A DNA stretch of 64,000 nt from Blautia hominis (lineage in GTDB: Bacteria; Bacillota; Clostridia; Lachnospirales; Lachnospiraceae): the NCBI GenBank assembly GCA_002270465.1, contig NQOF01000004.1, positions 186,001-250,000 on the forward strand. The letters run 5' to 3'. The notes beneath the pieces were generated by a model. It was not told the DNA's origin. It saw nothing but the letters and a program-made list of their open reading frames with translations, and searched no databases. The position numbers and the translations under genes are program-made. The number at the start of each line of letters is the position of its first letter. Position 1 is the stretch's first letter. Below, piece after piece: positions 44,586 through 54,319 of the stretch.

Positions 44586-45464
44586 ATGGCAGCAAAAGAG
44601 AACCGGAAATACAAGAACAGTGTATTTGTGGACTTGTTCTTTGAGGATGAATCCGCGGAGGAGAACGAGATTTCACTGTACAATGCACTGCATGAGGAAG
44701 TCCTGCCGGTGGGAACCAGAGTACAAAAAATCAGGGTAGAAGATGTACTCTATATGAATTTCTACAACGACATATCCTTTGGTATTGAGGACAAAGTTAT
44801 TGTTTTCGCAGAGCATCAGTCCACTATAAATGAAAATATGCCGCTGAGAGACCTGTTGTATATAGGACGGGCGTTAGAACAGATCGTTCCGGTGCGTGAC
44901 CGTTACAGGAAAAGGGCGGTGAGGATTCCGAGTCCTGAGTTTTATACGTTTTATAATGGGAAAGAACACTGGGCGAAGGAGAAGATACTGCGTCTCTCCG
45001 ATGCGTATGCGCAGAAGGATGGAAATCCCATGCTGGAACTCTGTGTAAAAGTCATCAATATTAACCCGGAGAAAGGTCATGAAATTCTGGATAAGTGTGA
45101 CATACTGAGGGAGTACAGTGAATTTGTAGAGGTTTTGAGAAAACATCAGCTGACGGGCAGTCCTGATGCGTACAAGAGAGCCATAGAGGAATGTATAGAG
45201 GCAGGCATATTGGCAGATTATCTGAGGAAGAAAGGCAGTGAGGTGGTGAATATGCTGATAGCAGAATATGATTATGATCTGGACCTGGAAGTACAGCGTG
45301 AGGAGGCATATGCGGCTGGGGAACAGGAAGGCCAGCGGAAAAAGCTGCTGGACTTGGTGCAGAAGAAACTGAAAAAGGGAAAATCCATAGAGGCAATCGC
45401 TGAAGAGTTAGAGGAAAGCCAGGAGGAGATTGCGAAAATCATAGAGGTATTGAAGAATTCCTGA
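44586..45464 (+). CDS. Rpn-family recombination-promoting nuclease / putative transposase
   Basis: The 292-residue protein is of the PD-(D/E)XK Rpn type, with the family signature FAEHQSTINENMPLRDLLYI (about residues 77-96) and core acidic residues in VEDVLYMNFYNDISFGIEDK. A C-terminal helical, Lys-rich coiled region (about 240-292) is typical. Rpn proteins cut DNA and promote RecA-independent recombination, and are usually found as scattered single genes in Lachnospiraceae. The ATG at 44586 follows AAGGGAGGGC; the longer frame reads through leader DNA. Confidence 0.85.
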   Translation: MAAKENRKYKNSVFVDLFFEDESAEENEISLYNALHEEVLPVGTRVQKIRVEDVLYMNFYNDISFGIEDKVIVFAEHQSTINENMPLRDLLYIGRALEQIVPVRDRYRKRAVRIPSPEFYTFYNGKEHWAKEKILRLSDAYAQKDGNPMLELCVKVININPEKGHEILDKCDILREYSEFVEVLRKHQLTGSPDAYKRAIEECIEAGILADYLRKKGSEVVNMLIAEYDYDLDLEVQREEAYAAGEQEGQRKKLLDLVQKKLKKGKSIEAIAEELEESQEEIAKIIEVLKNS

Positions 45465-45510
45465 AACATTATTGATACAGACACATGCTTTCCAGTGAAT
45501 CCTATTTATT

Positions 45511-45621
45511 TTTTCTGCGTGTGCGCACATAAATAAGAATAAGCGGCAGAGGGTTTGCCGAAAAATAAGATTTTATGGTGCGGTTTCCCGCCTTTTGACA
45601 TTTATGTGTGCACGTAGAAAA
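45511..45621. repeat. 111-bp element with inverted ends
   Basis: TTTTCTGCGTGTGCGCACAT (45511-45530) is repeated inverted with few changes as ATGTGTGCACGTAGAAAA (45604-45621). It lies in the gene-free gap before the ABC transporter operon and may be a small MITE. The rest of 45622-45844 shows nothing recognisable. Confidence 0.6.
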
Positions 45622-45844
45622 GGCTGCCCGGCGGATTCAGTTCCCCTTACAGTCAGCACAGGAAATGGCAGACTTACTGTGTCGTTTCGTTTTAACATCA
45701 AATCTAAGTATAACAATTCAATAAATTTCCTAAAAATCATAAAATCCCCCTATTTTTTTATTATATCAATAAATCAATTTCTGTTTCCCTAAAATCATCT
45801 ATTCTAACAGTCGAACATTCTCCCGAAAATCATAATTCTCTCCA

Positions 45845-45873
45845 TTGAGACACCCCCTCCCGGACAATATAAT
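45845..45873 (+). promoter_or_regulatory. Promoter of the sugar ABC transporter operon
   Basis: TTGAGA at 45845-45850, 17-bp spacer, TATAAT at 45868-45873. It is 52 bp before the first permease start. Confidence 0.85.
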
Positions 45874-45925
45874 AGAACCATCAACAAGAGATACGAATCC
45901 GGAGCGTATAAAAAAGAGAGGAGGA

Positions 45926-46843
45926 ATGAAATTGGGAAAATTTAGGGCTGGAAAGATAAAACCAAAGTACAGGCTTTTTTTCATGGCCCTGCCCTTCATA
46001 ATCTTTGTATTTGCATTTGCTTATGTACCTATATTTGGCTGGATGTATGGCTTTTTTGACTATAAGCCGGGATTGGCGCTGAGTGATATGGAGTTTGTGG
46101 GACTTAAAAATTTTATGAAAATCTTCAGTGATTGGAGAGATTTGTCAAGAGTCCTGCGCAATACGCTGGTTATGAGCGGTCTGGGACTGCTTGCGGCACC
46201 GATACCTATGTTTTTTGCTATATTTTTAAATGAGATACGGAGGCCGTTTTTTAAGAAATTCGTACAGACCACAACCACGCTGCCATATTTTATAAGCTGG
46301 ATCATTGTATTTGCACTGAGTTTTGCGGTGTTTTCCAATGAAGGACTGATCTCCAATGTCCTGAAAATGCTGGGTTCAACAAAGGCTTTTACAAATATCC
46401 TGGGAGAGAATGATGCGGTATGGTGGATGCAGTGGATTCTGGGTATCTGGAAATCAGTGGGGTGGAATGGGATCATCTACATAGCGGCGATTGCCGGTAT
46501 TGACGCCGAACTCTACGAGGCGGCCAGGGTGGATGGGGCTAACAGGTTCCAACTGATCAAAAATATCACGATTCCAAGCCTGTATCCTACCTTCTTTGTA
46601 CTTTTACTGCTGAGTATCAGTAATCTTCTGAACAACGGGTTTGACCAGTATTTTGTATTCTTCAACCCATTGGTTGCGGACAGGATCGAGGTCCTTGATT
46701 ATTATGTCTATAAAGTAGGTATCCTGATCAATGACTACTCCTATTCAACGGTGCTGGGTATGCTGAAGACACTCTTCAGTGTGACCATGCTGTTTGGGGC
46801 AAACCAGCTTTCTAAAAAAGTCAGAGGCGAGTCAATCGTATAG
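45926..46843 (+). CDS. Carbohydrate ABC transporter permease (LplB/UgpA-like)
   Basis: The 305-residue membrane protein has six predicted helices and the binding-protein-dependent transport signature, whose EAA loop reads YEAARVDGANRFQLIKNITI (about residues 197-216) and docks an ATPase. The N-terminus YRLFFMALPFIIFVFAFAYV is the LplB type, which imports complex oligosaccharides. The start follows GAGAGGAGGA. No ATPase gene is nearby; in Lachnospiraceae such systems usually share an MsmX-type ATPase. Confidence 0.93.
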   Translation: MKLGKFRAGKIKPKYRLFFMALPFIIFVFAFAYVPIFGWMYGFFDYKPGLALSDMEFVGLKNFMKIFSDWRDLSRVLRNTLVMSGLGLLAAPIPMFFAIFLNEIRRPFFKKFVQTTTTLPYFISWIIVFALSFAVFSNEGLISNVLKMLGSTKAFTNILGENDAVWWMQWILGIWKSVGWNGIIYIAAIAGIDAELYEAARVDGANRFQLIKNITIPSLYPTFFVLLLLSISNLLNNGFDQYFVFFNPLVADRIEVLDYYVYKVGILINDYSYSTVLGMLKTLFSVTMLFGANQLSKKVRGESIV

Positions 46844-46852
46844 GAGGAAAAA

Positions 46853-47725
46853 ATGAAACAGAAATTCACAGTATTTGACGCAATCATTTACCTGCTGTTT
46901 ATCCTGATCATGATTGCCTGTATCTATCCGTTTTACTACGTGGTCATTTATTCCATCAGTAATCCGGAGCTGGCATCCAAGGTGGTTCTGCTGCCAAAGG
47001 GCTTTTCCCTCCAGACCTATAAGACGCTTTTTTCTCTGAACAATATCGTGGGAGCCTTTGGGATCTCTGTGGCGAGAACTGTTTTAGGAACTGGGCTGAC
47101 AGTGGTATGTACGTCCTTTCTGGCGTATCTGGTGACAAAGCAGGAGATGTTTGCAAGAAAATTTGTTTACCGCTTTTTTGTTATCACAATGTATATTAAT
47201 GCCGGGCTGATACCCTGGTATCTGACCATGCGGGCATATGGGCTGAAGGATAATTTCTTACTGTATATCCTTCCCACAGCAGTTTCCGCATATTATATGA
47301 TTCTGATCAAGACGTATATGGAGTCTCTGCCCATTTCCATGGAGGAGTCAGCGAGAATTGACGGGGCCGGTTATTTTAGGATATTTTGCTCCATTATCTT
47401 CCCGCTGTGTAAGCCCATTGTGGCTACGATTGCCATCTATGCAGCTGTGGCGCAGTGGAACAACTGGACAGATAATTACTTCTTAGTAAATGACGAAAAT
47501 TTACAGACAATGCAGATGATACTTTACAATTATATCAATCAGGCCCAAAATGTGGCCAACGTATCATCACAGACCATGGCTGACACAGCAAATGCTGTAA
47601 AAATCACGCCAATGGCAATTAAAATGTGCATTACGGTGATCGCAACCGTACCGATCATGTGTGTATATCCATTTCTGCAGAAACATTTTGTAAAGGGCAT
47701 CATGATGGGGGCAGTCAAGGGATGA
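46853..47725 (+). CDS. Carbohydrate ABC transporter permease (YtcP-like)
   Basis: The 290-residue second permease partners the preceding gene 9 bp upstream. Six helices; EAA loop MEESARIDGAGYFRIFCSII (about residues 163-182); the C-terminal PFLQKHFVKGIMMGAVKG is typical of YtcP-type subunits. It begins after TAGGAGGAAAAA. Confidence 0.93.
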   Translation: MKQKFTVFDAIIYLLFILIMIACIYPFYYVVIYSISNPELASKVVLLPKGFSLQTYKTLFSLNNIVGAFGISVARTVLGTGLTVVCTSFLAYLVTKQEMFARKFVYRFFVITMYINAGLIPWYLTMRAYGLKDNFLLYILPTAVSAYYMILIKTYMESLPISMEESARIDGAGYFRIFCSIIFPLCKPIVATIAIYAAVAQWNNWTDNYFLVNDENLQTMQMILYNYINQAQNVANVSSQTMADTANAVKITPMAIKMCITVIATVPIMCVYPFLQKHFVKGIMMGAVKG

Positions 47726-47762
47726 GTGCAGCGAAAAAAATACAGGATCAAGGAGAATGAGT

Positions 47763-49523
47763 ATGAAAAAAAGAATGAAGAGACTTTCTGCCATATTTTT
47801 AAGTACAGCTATGGCAGTGTCCATGCTTGCAGGATGCGGGGGAAAAGACGAGAGTAAAAAAGACACCGGAAAAAATACGGAAAAACAGGAAGAGGGAAAA
47901 GAGAGCAGTGCAGACGGTGAAGTGGAAATCACCTTCTGGGATAAAGATGCATTGGAGACAGGGCCTCAGAATACCACCATCGCGGATGCCATTGCGGAAA
48001 AGACAGGGGTGCGTCTGAATGTCATTAACGGTGATGCACAGAAGTTTAAGGTGCTGCTGGCAGGCGGTGATCTTCCGGGTATTGTAAACAGTAATTACGG
48101 GGATTTGGGCGTGGATGCCCAGGCGCTTTTGCAGAGTGGACAGCTCATTGCACTGGATGACCTGATCGAGGAACATGCGCCGAATATCAAGGAAAAATTT
48201 GCAGATGCCATTGAATATTCCAAAGAGTTCCTGAGCAATGACGGGAAACTGTATTATCTTCCCGTTCAGATCAATAAGGCAACAGATACGAAGGTAGTGG
48301 ACCGTTCCGGTGCCAATCTGGCACTGTATACCAGATATGACTTGTATAAGGAAATCGGTTCGCCGGAGATCAAGAGTACAGACGATTATCTGGAAGCGTT
48401 AAAGGCCATGCAGGACGCAGAGCCGGAGACAGAGAACGGAAATAAGACTTATGCTATTTCAGGATGGAGTGACTGGGGACTCTGGATGTGGACCATTCCT
48501 TATCAGGCTATGTCAGGGGTTACAAACTGGTCCTACGGCATGTGCTATGACATGGTAAATAAAGAACCATTGGCAACCTACTATTCCGAGCCGTTCTGGA
48601 ATTGTATGGAATTTTATAATAAGGCATACAACATGGGAATTCTGGATCCTGAAATCTTCACGCAGAAATATGACAACTATATGGATAAACTGAAGAACGG
48701 ACAGACCTTTGTGACCTATGCCAACTGGCTTTATAACACGGCAAATGACGCTTATGCCGCAGCCGGAACACCGGAAAAAGGATTTGAGATCGTTCCTACG
48801 GGCCTGGACTATATGTACGGCGCTTATGACGGCGACAAACCCTTCGGATGGGCACAGGATTATCCTCTGGCTCTGACAAAGAACTGCGAGGACCCGGTAA
48901 AGGCTATTGAGATGATTGATTATCTGTTCAGCGAGGAAGGTGCAAGGCTTCTGAACAGCGGTGTTGAGGGCGTGCACTGGGAAGAAGTGGACGGTGTTCC
49001 GCAGATGACAAAAGAGTACCGTGACGGTGTGGCTGCCAATGCAACCTATGCGCAGAGCGAAGGCTTTGCCTATACCAAGCTTTCAGGCCTCAGTTCCAGC
49101 CAGATCTTATCTGACGGTTATCCGGCCAGCCTGTTAAAGGCAGCAGAGGAAGTTAAGAAGTCAACAACCAAGATTGATGAGATATTCATTGCGGACAGCG
49201 GTGTTGCGGATGCGCAGTATCCGGGACAGGTCATTGAATCCAAGATCGCATCCGGTGAATATAAGCTGAGTACAGAAGTGGATCTGACACCCAATCTTAT
49301 CAAGGAACCCTCTGACGAGACAAAGAATTTGTCCGCCCAGGTAGATGAGTATGTAAAAGTGGGCGTTGCGGATGTGATCATGTCAGACCCTAAAGATTTT
49401 GAAGCAAAGAAAGCATCCTTTATACAGTCAGTGGAGGAAAAAGGATATGCAGATGTAGTGGAAGAGATGGAAGGCATCTGGTCCGAAGCACAGAAGACAG
49501 CAAAGGAATTTGCGGATAAATAG
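47763..49523 (+). CDS. Extracellular solute-binding lipoprotein for carbohydrates
   Basis: The 586-residue lipoprotein has signal peptide and lipobox MLAGCGG (Cys about residue 22). A charged linker precedes the bilobal binding protein fold (about 45-586). ITFWDKDALETGP opens the mature domain, and LLAGGDLPGIV and GWAQDYPLALTKNCEDPVKA are typical of the large LipO/family 1 binding proteins that work with LplB/YtcP permeases. The ATG at 47763 is favoured over 47757 because AAGGAG ends only 2 bp before 47757. A strong terminator follows. Confidence 0.9.
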   Translation: MKKRMKRLSAIFLSTAMAVSMLAGCGGKDESKKDTGKNTEKQEEGKESSADGEVEITFWDKDALETGPQNTTIADAIAEKTGVRLNVINGDAQKFKVLLAGGDLPGIVNSNYGDLGVDAQALLQSGQLIALDDLIEEHAPNIKEKFADAIEYSKEFLSNDGKLYYLPVQINKATDTKVVDRSGANLALYTRYDLYKEIGSPEIKSTDDYLEALKAMQDAEPETENGNKTYAISGWSDWGLWMWTIPYQAMSGVTNWSYGMCYDMVNKEPLATYYSEPFWNCMEFYNKAYNMGILDPEIFTQKYDNYMDKLKNGQTFVTYANWLYNTANDAYAAAGTPEKGFEIVPTGLDYMYGAYDGDKPFGWAQDYPLALTKNCEDPVKAIEMIDYLFSEEGARLLNSGVEGVHWEEVDGVPQMTKEYRDGVAANATYAQSEGFAYTKLSGLSSSQILSDGYPASLLKAAEEVKKSTTKIDEIFIADSGVADAQYPGQVIESKIASGEYKLSTEVDLTPNLIKEPSDETKNLSAQVDEYVKVGVADVIMSDPKDFEAKKASFIQSVEEKGYADVVEEMEGIWSEAQKTAKEFADK

Positions 49524-49533
49524 AAGGCCCTTT

Positions 49534-49560
49534 GTAACTGTGAGGGTACTGTACGGTTAC
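49534..49560. repeat. Solo terminal hairpin of a family A element
   Basis: GTAACTGTGAGGGTACTG and then TACGGTTAC reproduce the 27-bp right end of the 134-bp elements, without the rest. Confidence 0.65.
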
Positions 49561-49569
49561 GGCCCTTTT

Positions 49570-49624
49570 AAGGCGCTGCCCTGGGGCGTGTCCAGACACG
49601 CTTTGGTAGGGCAGTGCCTTTTTA
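49570..49624. terminator. Terminator between the transporter operon and yesM-like gene
   Basis: AAGGCGCTGCCCT pairs with AGGGCAGTGCCTT, with an inner GCGTGTCC/CACGC stem, followed by TTTT. It has the A-run/T-run form that can act from both sides. Confidence 0.85.
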
Positions 49625-49652
49625 CTAGCAGCGGCACGGCCGGGAATTATTT

Positions 49653-51500
49653 TTACATTCCCTCGGTCACGTTGACAAGCGTCAGTGTGAGGGAAGTGCC
49701 GGAACCTTCTTTTGAAGTGACGGTAAGCCCACAGGCATTGCCGTACTGGAGCTTGATGCGGCGGTTGGTGTTCAGGATGCCGATGCCGATCCCCTGGGGC
49801 AGGGATGCCCGGTCAAGAGGTTTGGTGCAGTCCTCATTGGAGGCCAAAAGTTCCTGTAGGATCCGCAGTCTGTCAGGGGCAATCCCCAGTCCGTTATCCT
49901 TCAGGACCAGGACAATGATATTGTCCTTCCGATACCCGGTAAGGGTAATGGCGTTTTTTACCTCCGGGGAAGGGTTCTGATGGGAAATGGCATTCTCCAG
50001 TAAAGGCTGCAGGATAAATTTTGGCATAAGGCAGGGCAGGATGGACGGGTCGATCTCAGATGAAAAATCAATGGGGGTCCCTGTCCGGTAATTCATAATA
50101 CACAGATAGTTTTTCAGGTAATTCAGTTCGTCCTGTAGAGGCCAGGTAGTCTTGGTATTCCTGAAAAGGGGCTGCAGAAGATTGCCCAGGGCTGTTACAC
50201 AGTCGGCCACATTTGTAGCTTTGCTCACAATGGCCATCCATTTGATAGTGTTCAGCGTATTGTAAAGAAAATGGGGGCTGAGCTGATTCTGCAGATTCTG
50301 CACGGCAAGCTCATGGCGCTCCTCCTGTATGGTCTCATTTTCATCTATCAGATGCCGGATGTTCTGTGACATTTGATTGAACTGGTCTGTAAGAAATTTA
50401 AAGTCCGATGCCTCGGGAGCCTCCATTTTAATGCCGATCTGCCCGCTTCCCATGGTCTTCATGGCAGCGATCAGGCTGTTGAGCGGTTTGGTGATGGCAT
50501 AGATCCAAAACAGGCTGATGATCAGGGCCAGGACAAGAAAGACAGCCAGCAGTGTGATGAGCAGGACCTTTAACTGATGTATATTTTCAAAAAGGATGTC
50601 ATAGGGCATTTCATAGATAATGGACAATCCGTAATGTTCATAGGGATAATAGATGATCTGGTTGTTTTTATTCAGAAGATCATTGTCCCCCAGAGACAGG
50701 GTAAGGTGTACGGTGTTGTCCGTATCCAGCGGACTTGTCAGTGCTTTTGTACCGATAAGCTTCTTGTTTTCGGAGGAGATGACAAGGCTGTGGGCATCCA
50801 GCAGCAGGCTTTCCCCTGAGACATTTTTCTTGTCATCATGATATAGGGAGCGGAGGTAAGATTCCCGGATGTTGATGACTACATAGCCCGAGGTCTGTCC
50901 GATGGTCTGAAGCCTTCTGCCCAGAGTGATGTAGCGGGTATCCATTTTGCCGGAATAGGTTCCGCCGAAGAAATCACTGTATCTCAGATTGCCGCATACC
51001 ACGGGGCCTCCATCCTCTTCCAGGTCCTTTTTCAGTGGGGTCCGGTAGAAAAAGTTAGACAGGTTCCTGTCAAAGTTAAAATAATTCTTATTGTCACTGG
51101 AACCGATGATCACACCGTCGTCTCCGTAATAGAGAATGGAATGTATGTAGTCATAGCTTGTCATCATTTCGGAAAAATAGTCGTATACGTCGTTGACAAA
51201 CTGCACATCGTCCGGGGAGTTGATTTGATCCAGCTTCATTTCTTCGGAGAAGTAGGAGGATACCAGGATGTTCCTGCTCACGGTGTTTACTGTGTTCAAT
51301 ACAGTGGTGAGATTGACCTCAAGCTGTGACAGGGAGCTGAGCGTGGCTTTTTCTGACTGCTGCAGGAGCGTGGTGGAGGTATAACGGTAAAAGAACAGGG
51401 CAAACAGCAGAAGGATAAACACGCTTGTGAGCATAAACGACAGGATCAGTTTGGATTTCAGTTTCAGGCTGATGGCTTTGTCTTTCAGCAGTCGGAACAT
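49653..51500 (-). CDS. YesM-type sensor histidine kinase
   Basis: The 615-residue kinase has TM1 (about 18-38), an extracellular dCACHE-like sensor (about 40-295), TM2 (about 303-325) and HAMP (about 326-380). The His_kinase domain has phospho-acceptor His in LSPHFLYNTLNTIKW (about residue 423), and the ATPase domain carries DNGLGIAPDRL and GIGILNTNRRIKLQYG. It pairs with the response regulator gene upstream (14-bp gap) and lies between two arms of the glycoside locus, which it probably controls in response to an extracellular sugar. Confidence 0.92.
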   Translation of the reverse strand: MFRLLKDKAISLKLKSKLILSFMLTSVFILLLFALFFYRYTSTTLLQQSEKATLSSLSQLEVNLTTVLNTVNTVSRNILVSSYFSEEMKLDQINSPDDVQFVNDVYDYFSEMMTSYDYIHSILYYGDDGVIIGSSDNKNYFNFDRNLSNFFYRTPLKKDLEEDGGPVVCGNLRYSDFFGGTYSGKMDTRYITLGRRLQTIGQTSGYVVINIRESYLRSLYHDDKKNVSGESLLLDAHSLVISSENKKLIGTKALTSPLDTDNTVHLTLSLGDNDLLNKNNQIIYYPYEHYGLSIIYEMPYDILFENIHQLKVLLITLLAVFLVLALIISLFWIYAITKPLNSLIAAMKTMGSGQIGIKMEAPEASDFKFLTDQFNQMSQNIRHLIDENETIQEERHELAVQNLQNQLSPHFLYNTLNTIKWMAIVSKATNVADCVTALGNLLQPLFRNTKTTWPLQDELNYLKNYLCIMNYRTGTPIDFSSEIDPSILPCLMPKFILQPLLENAISHQNPSPEVKNAITLTGYRKDNIIVLVLKDNGLGIAPDRLRILQELLASNEDCTKPLDRASLPQGIGIGILNTNRRIKLQYGNACGLTVTSKEGSGTSLTLTLVNVTEGM

Positions 51501-51514
51501 GGACAGGTACTCCT

Positions 51515-53104
51515 TTACTCAGTGGATGTAGTGAAAACACAGGATTTTTTATATTCATTGGGTGTCTTGCCTGTAAACTTCTTAAAGGTCTTTCCGTAAT
51601 AGCCCTCATCAGAGAATCCGCATGCATAGGCTATTTCGTAGGATTTCATGGAAGTATTCTGCAGAAGTTTCATGGACTTTTCAATACGGTAACGGTTCAG
51701 ATACTCCAAAAAGGATGTCCCCAGCTCTTTTTTAAAGATACTGCTGAAGTAGTTAGGGCTCAGTCCGACCAGATTGGATACCTCATTCAGAGTGATCTGG
51801 CGGTTGTAATTATTTTGAAGGAACTGCAGGGCCTGGAGGATCTCGCGGCTGCAGGACATGCGCTCCCGGGATAATCTTTCCAGCTTCTGTGCATGTGCCA
51901 CAAACTGTTCCAGCATCTCATAATAGTTTTTACAGGCAGAGAGTGCCTGCAGAAAATCCCGCACCCATATATAAGAGTCGTCATCACTGGGGCATTGGTT
52001 GTGCAGGTAGACAATATAACTGTCATAAAAAATATTCAGCACCGCTTTTGGTGAGAGTTCTTCCTTAAGCTGCTTTTCCAGTGGCTGCAGGAGGAAACCG
52101 GATGTGAAGCCAGGGTCCATGAAAGTGTTCAGGGTATGTCTGGTACGTGTGAGCAATGCCTGACACAGAGAGGTTTTCCAAGAACTGTCATAATGGTTCA
52201 CGGAACCCGGGAAAAGGAAGAATTCCTGCTCTTCCAGCAGGTGGCACTGCTGATACAGGATCCGCAGGCGGGAAAGGTCCTGGGTCATTTCACTGATACA
52301 GAAATGCGGGGTGACATTGAAATAGTTCTTCAGCACAGTCTGGATCTCATCCAGCACGCCTGTGATCAGATGAAAGGAACGGGTCTCCTTCTCATTGTAA
52401 AAGAGAAGAAGATAGCGGGAACCTGACTCATGTACCACAAGTCCTGATCCGGTCTTTGTCAGGATCTCATTCATGATATTCAGAAGAGAGAACTGAATAA
52501 GCTGCCCATGGCTGTCCTGGTATAAGTCTTGAAGCTGTTCGTACTGGTCAACCACCATCAGTGCGGTTACCAGATCGTGGGGATGGATGGTGACGGAGTA
52601 TTCCTGCAGGGTGGACAGGCATTCGGGCAGGGATGGGATATTGTATGTAAGATGGCTCAGCAGGCTGTGTTCCAGAACATCATAGATGTTCACAGGAGCC
52701 ACGGAACTGCTTTTGGGTTTTGTGACTTTATCCAAGGACCGGCAGGCATTTTTCAGGACCTCTTCCATCTCCTGTGTGGTCATAGTAAGTTTCAGGATAT
52801 AGCCGCTTACACCCAGCCGGATGGCTTCTCTTGCAAGGGAAAAGTCATCCAGACAGGACAGGATGATGATTTCTGTGTGGCTGCCGGTATCACGGATCTT
52901 ACGGATAAGTTCGATGCCATCCATAAAAGGCATTTTGATGTCAGTGAGTACCAGATCGGGCTGATGCTGCTCATAAAGCTCCCAGGCAGTCTGCCCGTCG
53001 GCTGCCTCATCCACTACATACATATTGAATTTTTCCCAGTCGATGGATGCGCGGATCCCGGTGCGGACCAGCATTTCATCCTCGGCGATCAGTACCTTAT
53101 ACAT
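51515..53104 (-). CDS. YesN-type AraC response regulator
   Basis: The 529-residue regulator has an N-terminal receiver with acidic residues in LIAEDEMLVRTG, phospho-acceptor Asp about 55 in LVLTDIKMPFMDGIEL and Lys about 105. A long central region precedes the C-terminal AraC-type HTH (about 425-525: ITLNEVSNLVGLSPNYFSSI, YACGFSDEGYYGKTFKKFTG). The ATG at 53104 (MYKVLIAEDE) follows GGGGGAT. It likely activates the flanking transporter and enzyme operons. Confidence 0.93.
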   Translation of the reverse strand: MYKVLIAEDEMLVRTGIRASIDWEKFNMYVVDEAADGQTAWELYEQHQPDLVLTDIKMPFMDGIELIRKIRDTGSHTEIIILSCLDDFSLAREAIRLGVSGYILKLTMTTQEMEEVLKNACRSLDKVTKPKSSSVAPVNIYDVLEHSLLSHLTYNIPSLPECLSTLQEYSVTIHPHDLVTALMVVDQYEQLQDLYQDSHGQLIQFSLLNIMNEILTKTGSGLVVHESGSRYLLLFYNEKETRSFHLITGVLDEIQTVLKNYFNVTPHFCISEMTQDLSRLRILYQQCHLLEEQEFFLFPGSVNHYDSSWKTSLCQALLTRTRHTLNTFMDPGFTSGFLLQPLEKQLKEELSPKAVLNIFYDSYIVYLHNQCPSDDDSYIWVRDFLQALSACKNYYEMLEQFVAHAQKLERLSRERMSCSREILQALQFLQNNYNRQITLNEVSNLVGLSPNYFSSIFKKELGTSFLEYLNRYRIEKSMKLLQNTSMKSYEIAYACGFSDEGYYGKTFKKFTGKTPNEYKKSCVFTTSTE

Positions 53105-53283
53105 GTGTAAATCCCCCGTACTTTTCTCAGAAATAATAGGGCAGTTAAGCACAGGCCGGACAGAAAAATGCTTTGGCGGGTCCGGCGCTGTGAACGGTAA
53201 CTGCGTGATAGATTTAGTATATCAAGAATAGGGAAAATAACAAGCGGTAAAACCAAGGAAATAAAAAGACAGGAGTAAATAAG

Positions 53284-54303
53284 ATGAAGAACAAAAAAGT
53301 CAGTTTAGGATTGATAGGAGCGGGCAGGGCAGGAATGATCCATGCCAGGAATTTCCGGGCCGCAGTGCCCCACGCAGTGCTGGCCGCAGTGGCAGACCCC
53401 TGCAGGGAGAATGTGCAGGCAGCACTGGAGGAACTGGAGATTGAGAAAGGATATGAGGACTACAGAGAGCTTCTGAAGGATGAGGAGATTGACGCGGTCA
53501 TCATTGTCACGCCCACCAAGTATCACTGTGAGATCGCAGTGGCGGCCGCCAAGGCGGGGAAGCATATCCTGTGCGAAAAACCCATGGCCATGACAGTGGA
53601 AGAGTGTGAGATCATGGAGGCCGCGGCAAAAGAATACCATGTGAAGCTCCAGGTCGCTTTTATGAGGAGGTTTGACCGTGCCTTTACGGAGGCGAAAAAT
53701 GTTGTGGACGCAGGGGAGATAGGGGATGTGGTCATGGTCAGGTCCAACACCAGAGGACCCAGCATACCAAAGCCATGGATGTATGACATCAGAAAGAGCA
53801 ACGGCCCACTGGCTGAGGTAAACAGTCATGATATAGACACGCTGCGCTGGTTTACCGGGAGTGAGTTTAAGACTGTATATGCCATGGGAGGCAATTACCG
53901 GTGTCCGGATGCAAAGCATGATTTCCCGGATTTCTACGATAATGTCATCCTGGCAGCAGGCTTTGCCAATGGTATGCAGGGGATGATAGACGGAGCCCAG
54001 GGTGTTCTGTACGGCTATGATGCCAGAGTGGAGATCCTGGGAACCAAAGGCTGCATTTTCCTTGGGAAGACCCAGGAAAGGCCGATCACCGTGTGCCGCA
54101 GTGATATGCGCAGCTATGAAGCCTTCACCAACAGCTGGAAATTCCTGTTTAAGGATGCCTATCTGGAGGAGGATATGGATTTTGTGGACTGTATCCTGAC
54201 AGATAGGGAACCGAAAGTGACGGGACATGATGGGAAAATGGCAGTGAAGGTGGTAAACGCCGGGAACCTGTCTGTGTCCACCGGACAGATCATTACATTA
54301 TGA
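53284..54303 (+). CDS. Gfo/Idh/MocA-family oxidoreductase
   Basis: The 339-residue NAD(P)-dependent dehydrogenase has a Rossmann start VSLGLIGAGRAGMIHARNF (about residues 5-23), the family motif CEKPMAMTVEECE (about 98-110) and catalytic His in NSHDIDTLRWF (about 180-190). It resembles inositol 2-dehydrogenase and glycoside 3-dehydrogenases. Next to a TIM-barrel epimerase-like enzyme, oxidation of a sugar or glycoside at a ring hydroxyl is plausible. It is the first gene of a tightly packed operon. Confidence 0.9.
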   Translation: MKNKKVSLGLIGAGRAGMIHARNFRAAVPHAVLAAVADPCRENVQAALEELEIEKGYEDYRELLKDEEIDAVIIVTPTKYHCEIAVAAAKAGKHILCEKPMAMTVEECEIMEAAAKEYHVKLQVAFMRRFDRAFTEAKNVVDAGEIGDVVMVRSNTRGPSIPKPWMYDIRKSNGPLAEVNSHDIDTLRWFTGSEFKTVYAMGGNYRCPDAKHDFPDFYDNVILAAGFANGMQGMIDGAQGVLYGYDARVEILGTKGCIFLGKTQERPITVCRSDMRSYEAFTNSWKFLFKDAYLEEDMDFVDCILTDREPKVTGHDGKMAVKVVNAGNLSVSTGQIITL

Positions 54304-54319
54304 CAGGGAGGATGGATGA

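Noticed and set aside
45595-45792. 65-codon open frame before the ABC transporter operon
   Set aside because: It overlaps the inverted-end element and then turns into low-complexity AT-rich sequence, with no ribosome site.
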